A stretch of 38,563 nucleotides of DNA from contig CAKZTD010000019.1 in assembly GCA_937921595.1 (NCBI GenBank), forward strand, positions 1 to 38,563, written 5' to 3'. The DNA comes from an uncultured Saprospiraceae bacterium. Lineage in GTDB: Bacteria; Bacteroidota; Bacteroidia; Chitinophagales; Saprospiraceae. How positions within the stretch are numbered: position 1 is the first letter of the stretch; each line of letters begins with the position of its first letter. The notes under the pieces are model-generated. The model saw nothing but the letters and a program-made list of their open reading frames with translations. It was not told the origin of the DNA and did not search any database. Shown here in pieces: positions 1 through 9,076 of the stretch. A program made the position numbers and the translations under genes.

Positions 1-1392
1 AATATCAGTCGAGGCCGTCGATAAATTGTATGTTTTCGAAATGCGATTGAATCTATTCGTTACCGTTAGAGAGCTATGATCTTTATCATGAGCTCCGATT
101 GTTACGGATAAGCCTTGATCTACTAGCGAATTTGGTATTTCTATGGTAATGATTTCACCAGGCGCTGCATAATAACCAGTTGGTCTTTTCGCGTCATCTA
201 AATCTGAAACTACTCTTGCTGCGGGATCATAGGTATGCGTGCCGTTTATCTCTACGGTGGCATCATCCACTCGAACAGCAGTAGCGGCAACTGGTCCTGG
301 AAAGACTTCTGAAAACTCATAAACTACTCCAACTAAGTCATTCACATGATCAAGAATATACTCATGGTCAAAAATGGACTGTTGTAAAAAAATAAGTAAT
401 TGTGATTCAGGTAATAAGTTTGTGATCAATACTTGATTTCGATCAAGATAAACAGGAGGATAATTAGCTTCGTAAGCATTGAGATATTCAAATACTTCCG
501 TTGAAACTAAGTTGTGATTGTTGAAGTAATTTAAATATAATTCATTGAGGTAAGCGTTTCTTTGATCCAATGTTAGGGTATTGCTACCATCAACATGTGC
601 GGTCATTGCTTGTAATGCTGTGATAATAATATCTGTATCTCCAGCTTGTCTAGGCGAATAGAAAGTCAATTCGTCCAGAGATAAGGAAGATGTCCAAGTA
701 TTCGGATCAAAGATGACGTCATCTTCTTGTCCATTGTGCCAGCCAAAATTCCAATCATTATTTTGTAAACTCTGTAGTAGTAGATCCCAATCATAATAAT
801 CATTAATTGTCAGGCTATTGTAGTTTCCATTTACAATGGAAGTCCAAGTTCGATTTTCAAAATCCAATATCAGTCTTACATCAATGACATCACCTACAAA
901 ATGAGATCCTATGGTTATTTGATCATGACCGGGATGATCAGGTACGCCTTGATTAAATCCACCATCAGCATACGAAAAGATTATGTCAAAGTCATCTTCA
1001 TTGCTGAATTCATCGTGCCGGATATAGATCGTAAAACCTGGTTCATTTGCTTGAACTTGGCAATTCCATAGATCTTTAATCCCCGGACCTTCTCCAATAT
1101 CAGTTATTGTAAAAGTAAATCCGATCTCTAAGCTTTGGCTAAAATCAACCGCATTAATCAAGGAGGTTGGAAACTCTAAACCTTGTGTTGGATCTAATGA
1201 AATTTGAATGACACTAGGATCATTTAAATAAGTAGGAGCATCTGGACTAGATAAACCATTTATCAAATAAGTAGCTTCTTCAAGACTTGTTTGATCCGTT
1301 ATATTGTTGTCAAAGTTATACTCTGAAATCTGAGCTACAATAAAAGTAGAGGCAAAGAATATTAGTAAAAATGATAGGGTATATTTTTTCAT
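1..1392 (-). CDS. M60-like secreted peptidase, 5' part (runs off the window)
   Basis: An open frame of 464 codons starts with ATG at 1392 and continues past position 1 without a stop, so only the N-terminal part is here. It opens with a Sec signal peptide (MKKYTLSFLLIFFAS...), followed by a region resembling a LamG/concanavalin-like beta-sandwich (about residues 25-220). The last 70 or so residues contain TGYYAAPGEIITIEIP, then GLSVTIGAHDKD, then RFNRISKTY. This pattern is typical of the accessory domain that precedes the M60 (enhancin/SslE-like) metallopeptidase domain. The HExxH catalytic segment would lie outside the window. M60 enzymes cut glycosylated proteins such as mucins; activity here is inferred. 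Confidence is good for the CDS and moderate for the family. Confidence 0.72.
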   Translation of the reverse strand, partial: MKKYTLSFLLIFFASTFIVAQISEYNFDNNITDQTSLEEATYLINGLSSPDAPTYLNDPSVIQISLDPTQGLEFPTSLINAVDFSQSLEIGFTFTITDIGEGPGIKDLWNCQVQANEPGFTIYIRHDEFSNEDDFDIIFSYADGGFNQGVPDHPGHDQITIGSHFVGDVIDVRLILDFENRTWTSIVNGNYNSLTINDYYDWDLLLQSLQNNDWNFGWHNGQEDDVIFDPNTWTSSLSLDELTFYSPRQAGDTDIIITALQAMTAHVDGSNTLTLDQRNAYLNELYLNYFNNHNLVSTEVFEYLNAYEANYPPVYLDRNQVLITNLLPESQLLIFLQQSIFDHEYILDHVNDLVGVVYEFSEVFPGPVAATAVRVDDATVEINGTHTYDPAARVVSDLDDAKRPTGYYAAPGEIITIEIPNSLVDQGLSVTIGAHDKDHSSLTVTNRFNRISKTYNLSTASTDI

Positions 1393-1579
1393 TTGCTGGT
1401 TTGGTTTTTTAATGAGTTGTATATTTTTAGGTAATTGTAGACTCATCCCAGTCATATACACTAAAACTATTTTTTTAGATAGGTAAAGTACATCTTTTTA
1501 CAGAGTACAAGAGTCATGTATTTCACTTTTGACGTAAATATGATAAATTATTATTAGAGCAGTTTCTTGTGGGCAATTG

Positions 1580-1587
1580 TAAATTTG
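1580..1587 (+). promoter_or_regulatory. possible Bacteroidota -7 promoter box
   Basis: TAAATTTG matches the TAnnTTTG -7 element of Bacteroidota promoters and lies about 100 nt upstream of the DUF6624 gene at 1691. No convincing TTTG-type -33 element is present at the expected distance, so this is weak. The rest of the 1393-1690 gap, which also serves the leftward M60-like gene, shows nothing else I recognise. Confidence 0.25.
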
Positions 1588-1690
1588 CATGGCTTGTGTT
1601 TGATGTTTTATTAAATTAGCATTCTAAGTTTTATGAATACTTTACTTAAATTTAGGAATTGATCTAAGAGGTTAAAATAGAATAAGATTT

Positions 1691-2344
1691 ATGGGCCTAT
1701 TCGATATTTTTATAAAAAAGATGAATCAAAACACAATCAATAGGATGGATTACAAAAGCATTGCTGAAAAAATAATTGAATTGAGAAATGCGGATTTAGA
1801 ACTGCGGGATAAGCTAGTTCAAAAGGGAGAACTTGGAGAAGGGTACAACGAAGAAATGGAAGCCTTACATAACAGAAATGCTGAGGTATTAAATGAAATA
1901 ATTGATGCCATTGGTTACCCAACAATTGGCAAGGTAGGTGAAGAAGCGAGTGATGCAGCTTGGTTAGTTATACAGCATGCAATCGGAAAGCCATTCTTTA
2001 TGAAAAAGTGTTTGAAGCTATTAGAGAATGCAATAAGTGAAAATAAAGTAAACCCAAAAAACTTAGCTTATCTGACTGATCGAATAGCTTCGTTTGAAGG
2101 GAGTCCGCAACAATATGGAACTCAATTTGATTGGGACGAAAATGGAGAACTAAGTCCAAAAATATTTGATGATTTAAGCAAGGTGAATGAAAGAAGAAAA
2201 TCTGTAGGACTCAACACACTTGAAGAACAGACAGAAATCATAAGAAGACAAGCAGAAAATGAAAATCAATCACCACCAATAGATTTTGAAAAAAGGAAAG
2301 AGGGTTTTGAAAAATGGAAAAAAAAGGTTGGTTGGACAAAATAA
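1691..2344 (+). CDS. DUF6624 family protein
   Basis: A 217-residue protein without signal peptide or membrane segment, hence probably cytoplasmic. The central part (YGTQFDWDENGELSPK, then VNERRKSVGLNTLEEQ) is the hallmark of the DUF6624 family, whose function is unknown. The N-terminal half is helical and charged (LRDKLVQKGELGEGY). The C-terminus is rich in Lys, Glu and Trp. The start at 1691 is the first in frame; Met11 (1721) and Met19 (1745) are possible alternatives, and residues 1-18 look atypical for the family. It stands alone, convergent with the S41 peptidase gene. No function can be given. Confidence 0.85.
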   Translation: MGLFDIFIKKMNQNTINRMDYKSIAEKIIELRNADLELRDKLVQKGELGEGYNEEMEALHNRNAEVLNEIIDAIGYPTIGKVGEEASDAAWLVIQHAIGKPFFMKKCLKLLENAISENKVNPKNLAYLTDRIASFEGSPQQYGTQFDWDENGELSPKIFDDLSKVNERRKSVGLNTLEEQTEIIRRQAENENQSPPIDFEKRKEGFEKWKKKVGWTK

Positions 2345-2457
2345 AATTGTCTATCAACGTAAATATGAATGACATTCTTTGCAAGAAAAACTCGAAAGGG
2401 AGTATTCAAAATCCATGTAATTTTCACTCAACTTTCCGTAATTTATTATTGACAAAA

Positions 2458-4380
2458 TCACTTTGCTTTATTAAGTATTTTAATCGCATATTCTAAAACT
2501 GAATCTCGACCTGATAATATATCTTCTAAAGTTTCTTTTACAATAAAATCAGGTTTAATACCATATCCTACAAACTCTTTCCCGTTGGGATACATGTCTC
2601 TCTTTGTACAAATTCTAGCAGATCCTCCTCCCGGTAAATTCATTATTAAAGGTTGCCCTGTGCTTCCGTAAGTATAATCCCCAACCGTTTTGAAGGATGG
2701 AATACTCTCTGCAGCTACCAAAAAATCTTCTGCAGCTGAAGCTGTATTATTGCCTATTAGCACTATAACAGGGATATCAAAAATAGTAGTATGATTGCTT
2801 AACAATGTATCAGGAGGAGATTCGTACCAATAATCACCCTGATAAGTTTTTTTTGACATACTGGCCCATTCATTTAATTCTTCAGAACTGTTATCAATAT
2901 ATTTTCCCCAGGCTTTATATGAAGCCTTATGTTCGCGGGTGCTCCATTTCGAAGTGATGATGGGTTCCTTTGTAAAGTATTTTAAAATCTCATAACCATT
3001 TGATGAATTACCACCACCATTATTTCGGAGATCGATTATTAGATTTTGTGCTCCTTTTATGCTATCAATATATTGCTCAAATAATTCAACAACACTATTT
3101 CTTCCAAAAGAATTTATTTCGATAATGCCAGTGTTATCTTTTTTTTGAAAACTAACTAAATTCCATTCTGATGCTTTTCTAATCCAGTTTTCATTAGAAA
3201 CATATGCTCTCACAATATCGATTGATAATTGCTTTTTGTCTGAATTCTTAAAACCTAATTTTATTTTTGAATCTTTCTGACCCTCAAGCATTTTTGAGAT
3301 GCTTTGTTTTCTTTTGATGTGATCTGTCGATGAAGAGATATACGGGAGAATGTTTTCATGTAGATAGTCTGATACCTTTAAATCATCAATAGAAATTAAC
3401 TCAAGCCCCAATGCTAGTCTTGGGTCCAAGCTCTTATCAAAGTTGGTTAAAAATATCTGATTGCCTATTTCTGTGAATTTTAATGGCGGGTTAATTAAGT
3501 TCTCCGTTAATTGATCGGGGAAATAAATATTTGTATGTCCATCATTCAATAAAGCGCAAACTTTTGCAAGTGTTTGATAGTATTCTAAATTCGTTTGATC
3601 AACTGAGATAATTGGAATGTAATCAATTAGAACTTGTTTCCAATCGAGGTCTGGTACTTGGTCAAAAAAAGCGAAGTTGTATTCAACCTCAGACCAAAAT
3701 GTAAAAAAACCAAAAAGCCTTTCTTCTTGGGTTAGTAATCTTCCATCTAAGGATTTATACATTTGATCTTTTGGAGCTATCAGGTATTTTTCCAATAAAC
3801 TTAAACGATTGTTTATTTTATTTATAGCGGAAAGGTATTCGTCAATTTCTGCAGTTGTCCAATTATCAATTTTGTTGTTAGAAAAAGATAGTTGTTGCTT
3901 AACACTTATTATGTATTTATCAGTCCTAAAAGTTGCATTTACATTAATCTTCTGAGAACCTTCTAGCTTTAAATAATATTTCCCTTTAGCTCTATTTTGA
4001 ATTCCTGAATACTTACCAATGTTTGAATCTATTTCCTTCCATCGTTCGATTAATCCAAGCTTTGATGAAAAATCTTCAATAATAAGATTTTCTGTTGAAT
4101 CAATGTTTATAAAGAAATGACTATTAGAAATTTTACTTACTTTATTATTTGCTATCTCTATTTGCTTCTTTTTATTACTTGGATATAAGCCATCAGTTTT
4201 AAGGGTTTTAAGAAGAGTTGACCAGTCATCTTCTTTCAAAATATTTGATTCACATTTAGAAAGAAATTCCATTACAAAATAACCTTCTCGCATTGAGTTA
4301 AAAGCATCAAATTCATATTGACCTGAACTTTTGAAGCTGAAGATGAAAACTGCAAATAATATAAAACTTATCTTTTTCAT
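2458..4380 (-). CDS. exported S41 family peptidase
   Basis: A 640-residue protein with a Sec signal peptide ending near SFKSSGQ. The N-terminal half (about residues 25-210) is lineage-specific. Then come the S41-associated segments RLFGFFTFWSEVEYNF and LLNDGHTNIYF, a PDZ-like stretch around LGLELISIDDLKVSDYL, and the S41 core NLIIDLRNNGGGNSSNGYE. Ser548 in NTASAAEDF is the predicted nucleophile, in a tricorn/CtpB-like SxxE setting, followed by GDYTYGSTGQP. S41 peptidases are serine proteases that trim C-terminal or unfolded polypeptides; here the site would be the periplasm or cell surface. No lipobox and no T9SS tail. The gene lies 107 nt downstream of an AraC gene on the same strand, which could control it (inference). 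Confidence 0.88.
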   Translation of the reverse strand: MKKISFILFAVFIFSFKSSGQYEFDAFNSMREGYFVMEFLSKCESNILKEDDWSTLLKTLKTDGLYPSNKKKQIEIANNKVSKISNSHFFINIDSTENLIIEDFSSKLGLIERWKEIDSNIGKYSGIQNRAKGKYYLKLEGSQKINVNATFRTDKYIISVKQQLSFSNNKIDNWTTAEIDEYLSAINKINNRLSLLEKYLIAPKDQMYKSLDGRLLTQEERLFGFFTFWSEVEYNFAFFDQVPDLDWKQVLIDYIPIISVDQTNLEYYQTLAKVCALLNDGHTNIYFPDQLTENLINPPLKFTEIGNQIFLTNFDKSLDPRLALGLELISIDDLKVSDYLHENILPYISSSTDHIKRKQSISKMLEGQKDSKIKLGFKNSDKKQLSIDIVRAYVSNENWIRKASEWNLVSFQKKDNTGIIEINSFGRNSVVELFEQYIDSIKGAQNLIIDLRNNGGGNSSNGYEILKYFTKEPIITSKWSTREHKASYKAWGKYIDNSSEELNEWASMSKKTYQGDYWYESPPDTLLSNHTTIFDIPVIVLIGNNTASAAEDFLVAAESIPSFKTVGDYTYGSTGQPLIMNLPGGGSARICTKRDMYPNGKEFVGYGIKPDFIVKETLEDILSGRDSVLEYAIKILNKAK

Positions 4381-4487
4381 TGTATTCTACTATGTTTACT
4401 GATTTAACTTAAAAAAAAATATTTTTTCAAAGCAAATTTAAGTTAGAATACAGAACTAAAATTGTAAAAAACCTGCATCTTTTATTC

Positions 4488-5306
4488 TCAGCCTATTATG
4501 ACCTTGTTGTCAATAGCGATTAAATTGTTTTTTAATGTTTTGGGCAAAACATTACACATTGATTTTGTTTCTTTGATGAAATGACTTTGATCTGAATATC
4601 CACATTGATAAGCTATTTCAGTCAATGATAAAAGCGGATTATAAGTTAATAATTGGATGGCTTTTCTTATTCTTAAAATCCGAATATACCACCTTGGCGT
4701 GATCCCAAAATGATCCATAAATAATTTATACATTTTCCGTTCACTACATTGTGTATGTCTTAGTACTTCTTTGACTGAAACAATTCCTTCCTTTAAGTGG
4801 ATGTATGAAATGGCTAACTGTAGATTGTCTTTGTCAAAAGATTTTAATTTGGTCAAAAGAAATTGTTCAATTGCAATAGAACGATTTTTTAGATTGGTTT
4901 CGTTAAATATACTACGAAATAAGATTAGATCTTTTTGAGAGAAAAAAGAATTTGTAAATCCATCATTTATAATTTTTGGTTTACTTGGGAAATTAAAAAA
5001 ATGATAGTATCCACAGGGATGGAAATCAATACAAATCTCATCCCAATTATTCAAAACTTTAAATTCATGTGGAGTGGTATATAGACCAGTTGTATAAGCA
5101 AAAATATTGCTTGTTTTGCCTTTTTTACTTACAAAGGTATTTTCCTCTTGATCTAAAGAGTTATCTTTTGTAATCCCTAAACAAATATTTGTATTAGGGA
5201 AAGATTTTACTGAATGTTCTAAATTACTACTATATCTGTTATATAAAATGTACTGTATATAAGGTAATAGTTTTTTAGATCTTATTCTATGTACTTCAGA
5301 TATCAT
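4488..5306 (-). CDS. AraC family transcriptional regulator (DUF6597-like N-terminus)
   Basis: A 272-residue cytoplasmic regulator. The N-terminal part (LPYIQYILYNRY...ICIDFHPCGYYHFFNFP) matches the DUF6597 sensor-like domain common in Bacteroidota AraC proteins. The C-terminal 100 residues hold the two helix-turn-helix units: EGIVSVKEVLRHTQCSERKM, then SLTEIAYQCGYSDQSHFIKE. The second is the AraC signature with the typical GY/FxDQSHF motif. The start is ATG at 5306. It is followed 107 nt later by the S41 peptidase gene on the same strand. The ligand and targets are unknown. Confidence 0.9.
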   Translation of the reverse strand: MISEVHRIRSKKLLPYIQYILYNRYSSNLEHSVKSFPNTNICLGITKDNSLDQEENTFVSKKGKTSNIFAYTTGLYTTPHEFKVLNNWDEICIDFHPCGYYHFFNFPSKPKIINDGFTNSFFSQKDLILFRSIFNETNLKNRSIAIEQFLLTKLKSFDKDNLQLAISYIHLKEGIVSVKEVLRHTQCSERKMYKLFMDHFGITPRWYIRILRIRKAIQLLTYNPLLSLTEIAYQCGYSDQSHFIKETKSMCNVLPKTLKNNLIAIDNKVIIG

Positions 5307-5430
5307 TGTTACTTTGTCTTGTTCTAAATTACTTCTAGAGTTAAGAGTTCATTACAATTTATAAAATTGGATTTTAAAGATCAGAGTTATAAAAACAACT
5401 TAGATTCATTTTTAATATTGTTTTATCAAG

Positions 5431-8400
5431 TTATTTTATTACCATAATCTTTCTGGTCACTACTTGGTTGTTGACATGAAGAGAAAGGAAATACACTCCT
5501 TCTTGAATATTTTTTATATCAAAAGATGACTTTGATGAGCCACCTTCAGGTGCATGATAATTTTTTATTTTTTGCCCAATGGAATTGTATAAATGGATTT
5601 GCCAATCATGTTTGTCTGTCAAATCAAAATCGATTTGGATATTTCCCCTTGATGGATTCGGACTAATAGATAGTTGCCATTTATTTTGCTCTTCCTCAGT
5701 TAGCGAGGTAGTGAGCAATTGAATCGTTACGGTATTGGTTTGAATTGGCGGATTGAAATCAAAGAAAATATTTGCTGTATTATTGATTTCAGCACTCTGA
5801 GGAAGTCCGTCATTAAGTTGTATTTTATATTTTATAAAACCCTGACTAGCTTGTAAATTGGTGGATGAATCCGGCAGTAAAATATTATTGAAATTAAAAG
5901 TCAATTGTCCATTATCTTCAAGATAAACTAAATGCGAGTGACTGGAACCAATGATGCCAAATGTGGACCAATCCAAATTTGGATCAAGTTGATCTTCTAG
6001 CCGAACATTGAAGGCAGTATCGGTACCCGTATTTTGAAACCGAATTGTATAATGTAATGTATCTCCAAAGAGTTCATAGTTTTCAAAATCAACAAATTCA
6101 GGTTCGACAAGTTTGTCATTCGGATCATAAGCACAATTGATCTCAGATTCAAAATGATGATTGTCAGTAAAAATTAAACCACCATTATCATCGGTCAATG
6201 AAATGTTGGTATTCATTTCTATGATTTCCCCAATATTATCTACGCCAGGCATTTGTAAAATTAAATTTATCCTTTCAGAATAAGTAGGAGTGAGGTTCTC
6301 AAAATTCCAGGTAAGTAAATTGCCATTGATTTGATCTGGTTCAGGATCTGCACTTTCGAAAGTTACCAAATCATCCAACTCCAAAGTGATGGTCCCATCC
6401 GCATAAATGGTTCCGGTGTTTTGATAATTGATCCAGAAAGGAACCTGAAATCCACATCGGGTTGCAGCTGAACTGAGATCGACAAAAGCTTCAGGAACAT
6501 TTGAAGAAGGAGTCAAACCGAAGTTTTGAGTTTCAGAATTATTGCTAATACTTATATCAATGTTTTGATCAGTGGTGAGTTCCCAGTTTGGAGCAGGTTG
6601 ACAGCTGAGTTGGTAATCTCCTGGCGATATAGTATAGACAAAATCCCCCCCGCCATTCGACCATGAACTAACTTCATCTGGTTGCAAAAGAACATTTTGA
6701 AGATAAAGCCCTGGTTCTGAATTATCTAGGGTTCCATTTTCATTTACATCCCAAAAAGTACGTCCTTGAATTTTAAGACTGGTCTCAAGATTATCAAACC
6801 AAAACATGTTGTGATCTGTAAAATCAGTTATTGTAATAAGATCTCTTCCTCCATTGTTATTGATGTCGACGGTAGCGATAAATTGGAAATTTGCTTCCAA
6901 GTTCGATGCTACCTCATGAGCATCAAATACTCCTCCTGTGTTTCTATATAACCAAAGTTCTCCGTCATCACTGGCTGAAGAAAGGATATCTACAAAACCA
7001 TTCTCATCAATATCTTCCAAAAGAATATGGGAAGCATTTCCGGATACATTTTCTAAAAGTTGTTCTGGTGCAAAATCACTTCCATTATTTAAATTTTTAT
7101 GCCAAGATAATTTTAGCGCAGTTAAGGTCACGATGTCATTAAGGCCATCAAGATCTACATCCGCGACACCAAGTTTTCTTAAAGATTGGAGACCGTCCGT
7201 GATGAATATTTCTGAACTAAAAACTCCGCCGGTATTTTCATACCATGCAATATAATCATCTTGAAAATTGTCAGCTTCTACTGCTACGATGAGATCATTA
7301 TCACCATCATTGTCAAGGTCTGCACATTGAATGTCATAAAAATTTTCAGCATCTGAAGTAATGGTATGTGTTGTTCCAAAACCATTGTTATTATTTTCTT
7401 TCCATAGGGTTGTGTATGGAGAACCCTTTGTAATTATTAAGTCTAAGTCATTATCATTATCGATATCTGCCAAACAAACATGGTCATGAAAAGAATCATA
7501 TATGGTAATCGGGGCACCAAAGTTTCCAAGGCCGTCCAAATTTCTATACCATCTGAGTGGTCCTGAATCCCATTGAGCCACGACATCATTATCGCCGTCA
7601 TTGTCAAGGTCTAATGCAAAAAGTTTTTTGACATCATTAGAAGTATTATCGTCTTCAATATCGATAGCTGATCCATAGTTTCCCAAACCATCAATATTCT
7701 CTAACCAAAGCGCTCCGTCCGAAGCAATCAAAAGATCTTCATCGCCATCGCCATCCAAATCAGCAGGAGTAGCTGAAGTGGCCATCGGCATTTTACGCAT
7801 GATATAATGTTTGTCAGAGAAAGTTCCGGCACCGTCGATGTTTGGAAACCAGGAAACCTCCCAGCCATTATTTTTAACAAACAAAATATCTTGATCATTA
7901 TCATTATCTGGATCACCTAAATAAACTTCCTGGATATAGCTGGGTTCACTGGATATTAAGGTGGCAGGCCCAAATGAGGTTCCATTGTCCAAGTTTTTAT
8001 ACCAAACCAAATTAGAAGAACCTTCAAGAGAAAGGATGTCCGTGTTTCCATCTCCATCCATATCAACAGTTCTAATATTAGGGCTAGGAAAAGAGATGAT
8101 ATCGCCACTTACGATTTCCTGAAGATCTCCAAAACTACCAGCGCTATCTTCATTTTCCATCCAAAATATTCCTTCGGGATTATTGGACATAACCGCTATA
8201 TCCTGGTCGCCATCATTATCTATATCAGCAGTAGAAAAACTATGTAGGGTAGAGAAAGAGTAAACAGATTGACCAGCCTCAAAGATTGTGTCCGCGTTTT
8301 CATGCCAGTACATTTCATTATTGAAATTTTCTAAAATCATATCCTTATCACCATCCTGATCTAGGTCTTCAAAAGATAAACCTCCACCTATTTGAAGCCC

Positions 8401-8931
8401 TTCAATCATTATTCTTTCTTCTTCAAAGTAACCGGCTCCACCATTCTCCAACCAGGTTATTTTATCAGAAGCTTGAGACACTATATCTATGTCGTTGTCA
8501 TTATCAATATCAGTAAGAAAACGAGGGGCGTTAGCGGTTAAGAAAGAGGTGCTAATTATTTGTTCCTCATCAAAGGTTCCATCTCCAAATCCTGGCATCC
8601 AATAAATCTCATTTTGGACATATACGATATCCAAATTACCATCGCCGTTTAAATCGTTTAAGTATATTTGACTTATTTGATCCACAAGGGTTTGTAGTCG
8701 TTTGATACGAGCATATTTTGCAGGAAACCCTAAGTTTTCTTGCCAACCCAATGGAAAGTCTGAAGCGTTACCATTTAAAGACAAAATATCTGCATCCCCA
8801 TCGTTGTCGATATCACCGATTGCGATTGCTTCAACTGTCCTATCCGAGAATATGAGATTTTTAGAACTGAATTGACCAAAGAGAATTAAAGAGAATCCGA
8901 TTAATGTCAGAGAGAGAATTAATTTTTTCAT
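5431..8931 (-). CDS. large T9SS cargo protein with FG-GAP/VCBS repeats
   Basis: A 1166-residue secreted protein. The order is: signal peptide (MKKLILSLTLIGFSLILFGQ); 14 FG-GAP/VCBS-type repeats to about residue 720, each with a calcium-loop-like DxDxDGDxD core such as DIDNDGDADILSL or DLDNDGDNDLIVA; an SdrD B-like stretch beginning KIQGRTFWDVNENGTLDN; a DUF7619-type region (YDPNDKLVEPEF...YTIRFQNTGTDTA); and a C-terminal T9SS sorting domain (LSISPNPSRGNIQIDFD...KIMVIK). Fourteen repeats would fill two seven-bladed propellers. This suggests a surface-exposed, calcium-stabilised binding or adhesion protein; no catalytic motif is visible. It lies downstream of the M6-like protease gene, but a terminator separates them. 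Confidence 0.92.
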   Translation of the reverse strand: MKKLILSLTLIGFSLILFGQFSSKNLIFSDRTVEAIAIGDIDNDGDADILSLNGNASDFPLGWQENLGFPAKYARIKRLQTLVDQISQIYLNDLNGDGNLDIVYVQNEIYWMPGFGDGTFDEEQIISTSFLTANAPRFLTDIDNDNDIDIVSQASDKITWLENGGAGYFEEERIMIEGLQIGGGLSFEDLDQDGDKDMILENFNNEMYWHENADTIFEAGQSVYSFSTLHSFSTADIDNDGDQDIAVMSNNPEGIFWMENEDSAGSFGDLQEIVSGDIISFPSPNIRTVDMDGDGNTDILSLEGSSNLVWYKNLDNGTSFGPATLISSEPSYIQEVYLGDPDNDNDQDILFVKNNGWEVSWFPNIDGAGTFSDKHYIMRKMPMATSATPADLDGDGDEDLLIASDGALWLENIDGLGNYGSAIDIEDDNTSNDVKKLFALDLDNDGDNDVVAQWDSGPLRWYRNLDGLGNFGAPITIYDSFHDHVCLADIDNDNDLDLIITKGSPYTTLWKENNNNGFGTTHTITSDAENFYDIQCADLDNDGDNDLIVAVEADNFQDDYIAWYENTGGVFSSEIFITDGLQSLRKLGVADVDLDGLNDIVTLTALKLSWHKNLNNGSDFAPEQLLENVSGNASHILLEDIDENGFVDILSSASDDGELWLYRNTGGVFDAHEVASNLEANFQFIATVDINNNGGRDLITITDFTDHNMFWFDNLETSLKIQGRTFWDVNENGTLDNSEPGLYLQNVLLQPDEVSSWSNGGGDFVYTISPGDYQLSCQPAPNWELTTDQNIDISISNNSETQNFGLTPSSNVPEAFVDLSSAATRCGFQVPFWINYQNTGTIYADGTITLELDDLVTFESADPEPDQINGNLLTWNFENLTPTYSERINLILQMPGVDNIGEIIEMNTNISLTDDNGGLIFTDNHHFESEINCAYDPNDKLVEPEFVDFENYELFGDTLHYTIRFQNTGTDTAFNVRLEDQLDPNLDWSTFGIIGSSHSHLVYLEDNGQLTFNFNNILLPDSSTNLQASQGFIKYKIQLNDGLPQSAEINNTANIFFDFNPPIQTNTVTIQLLTTSLTEEEQNKWQLSISPNPSRGNIQIDFDLTDKHDWQIHLYNSIGQKIKNYHAPEGGSSKSSFDIKNIQEGVYFLSLHVNNQVVTRKIMVIK

Positions 8932-8993
8932 TTGCTTATATTTTTAATCAAGATAATTAATTTTCTTTATTTATTCCCTAACATACTTTAAAT

Positions 8994-9033
8994 TAAAAAA
9001 AGGACTACGATTTTTTATCCGTAGCCCTTTTTT
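8994..9033 (-). terminator. hairpin terminator after the M6-like protease gene
   Basis: An 8-bp stem (GGACTACG at 9002-9009 with CGTAGCCC at 9020-9027, one G-T wobble) encloses a 10-nt AT-rich loop. It is flanked by an A-run on the left and a T-run on the right, so it can act in both directions. Its natural client is the leftward gene ending at 9077, so the downstream FG-GAP gene (start 8931) probably has its own promoter. Confidence 0.85.
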
Positions 9034-9076
9034 CTTTATTTATTATTTCGATAAAAAGTCAATAAAATATTTTTTC

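Noticed and set aside
6766-7255. Three overlapping rightward open frames inside the FG-GAP gene
   Set aside because: They are antisense to a clearly real 1166-residue gene with repeats, have no recognisable motif and follow its codon periodicity.
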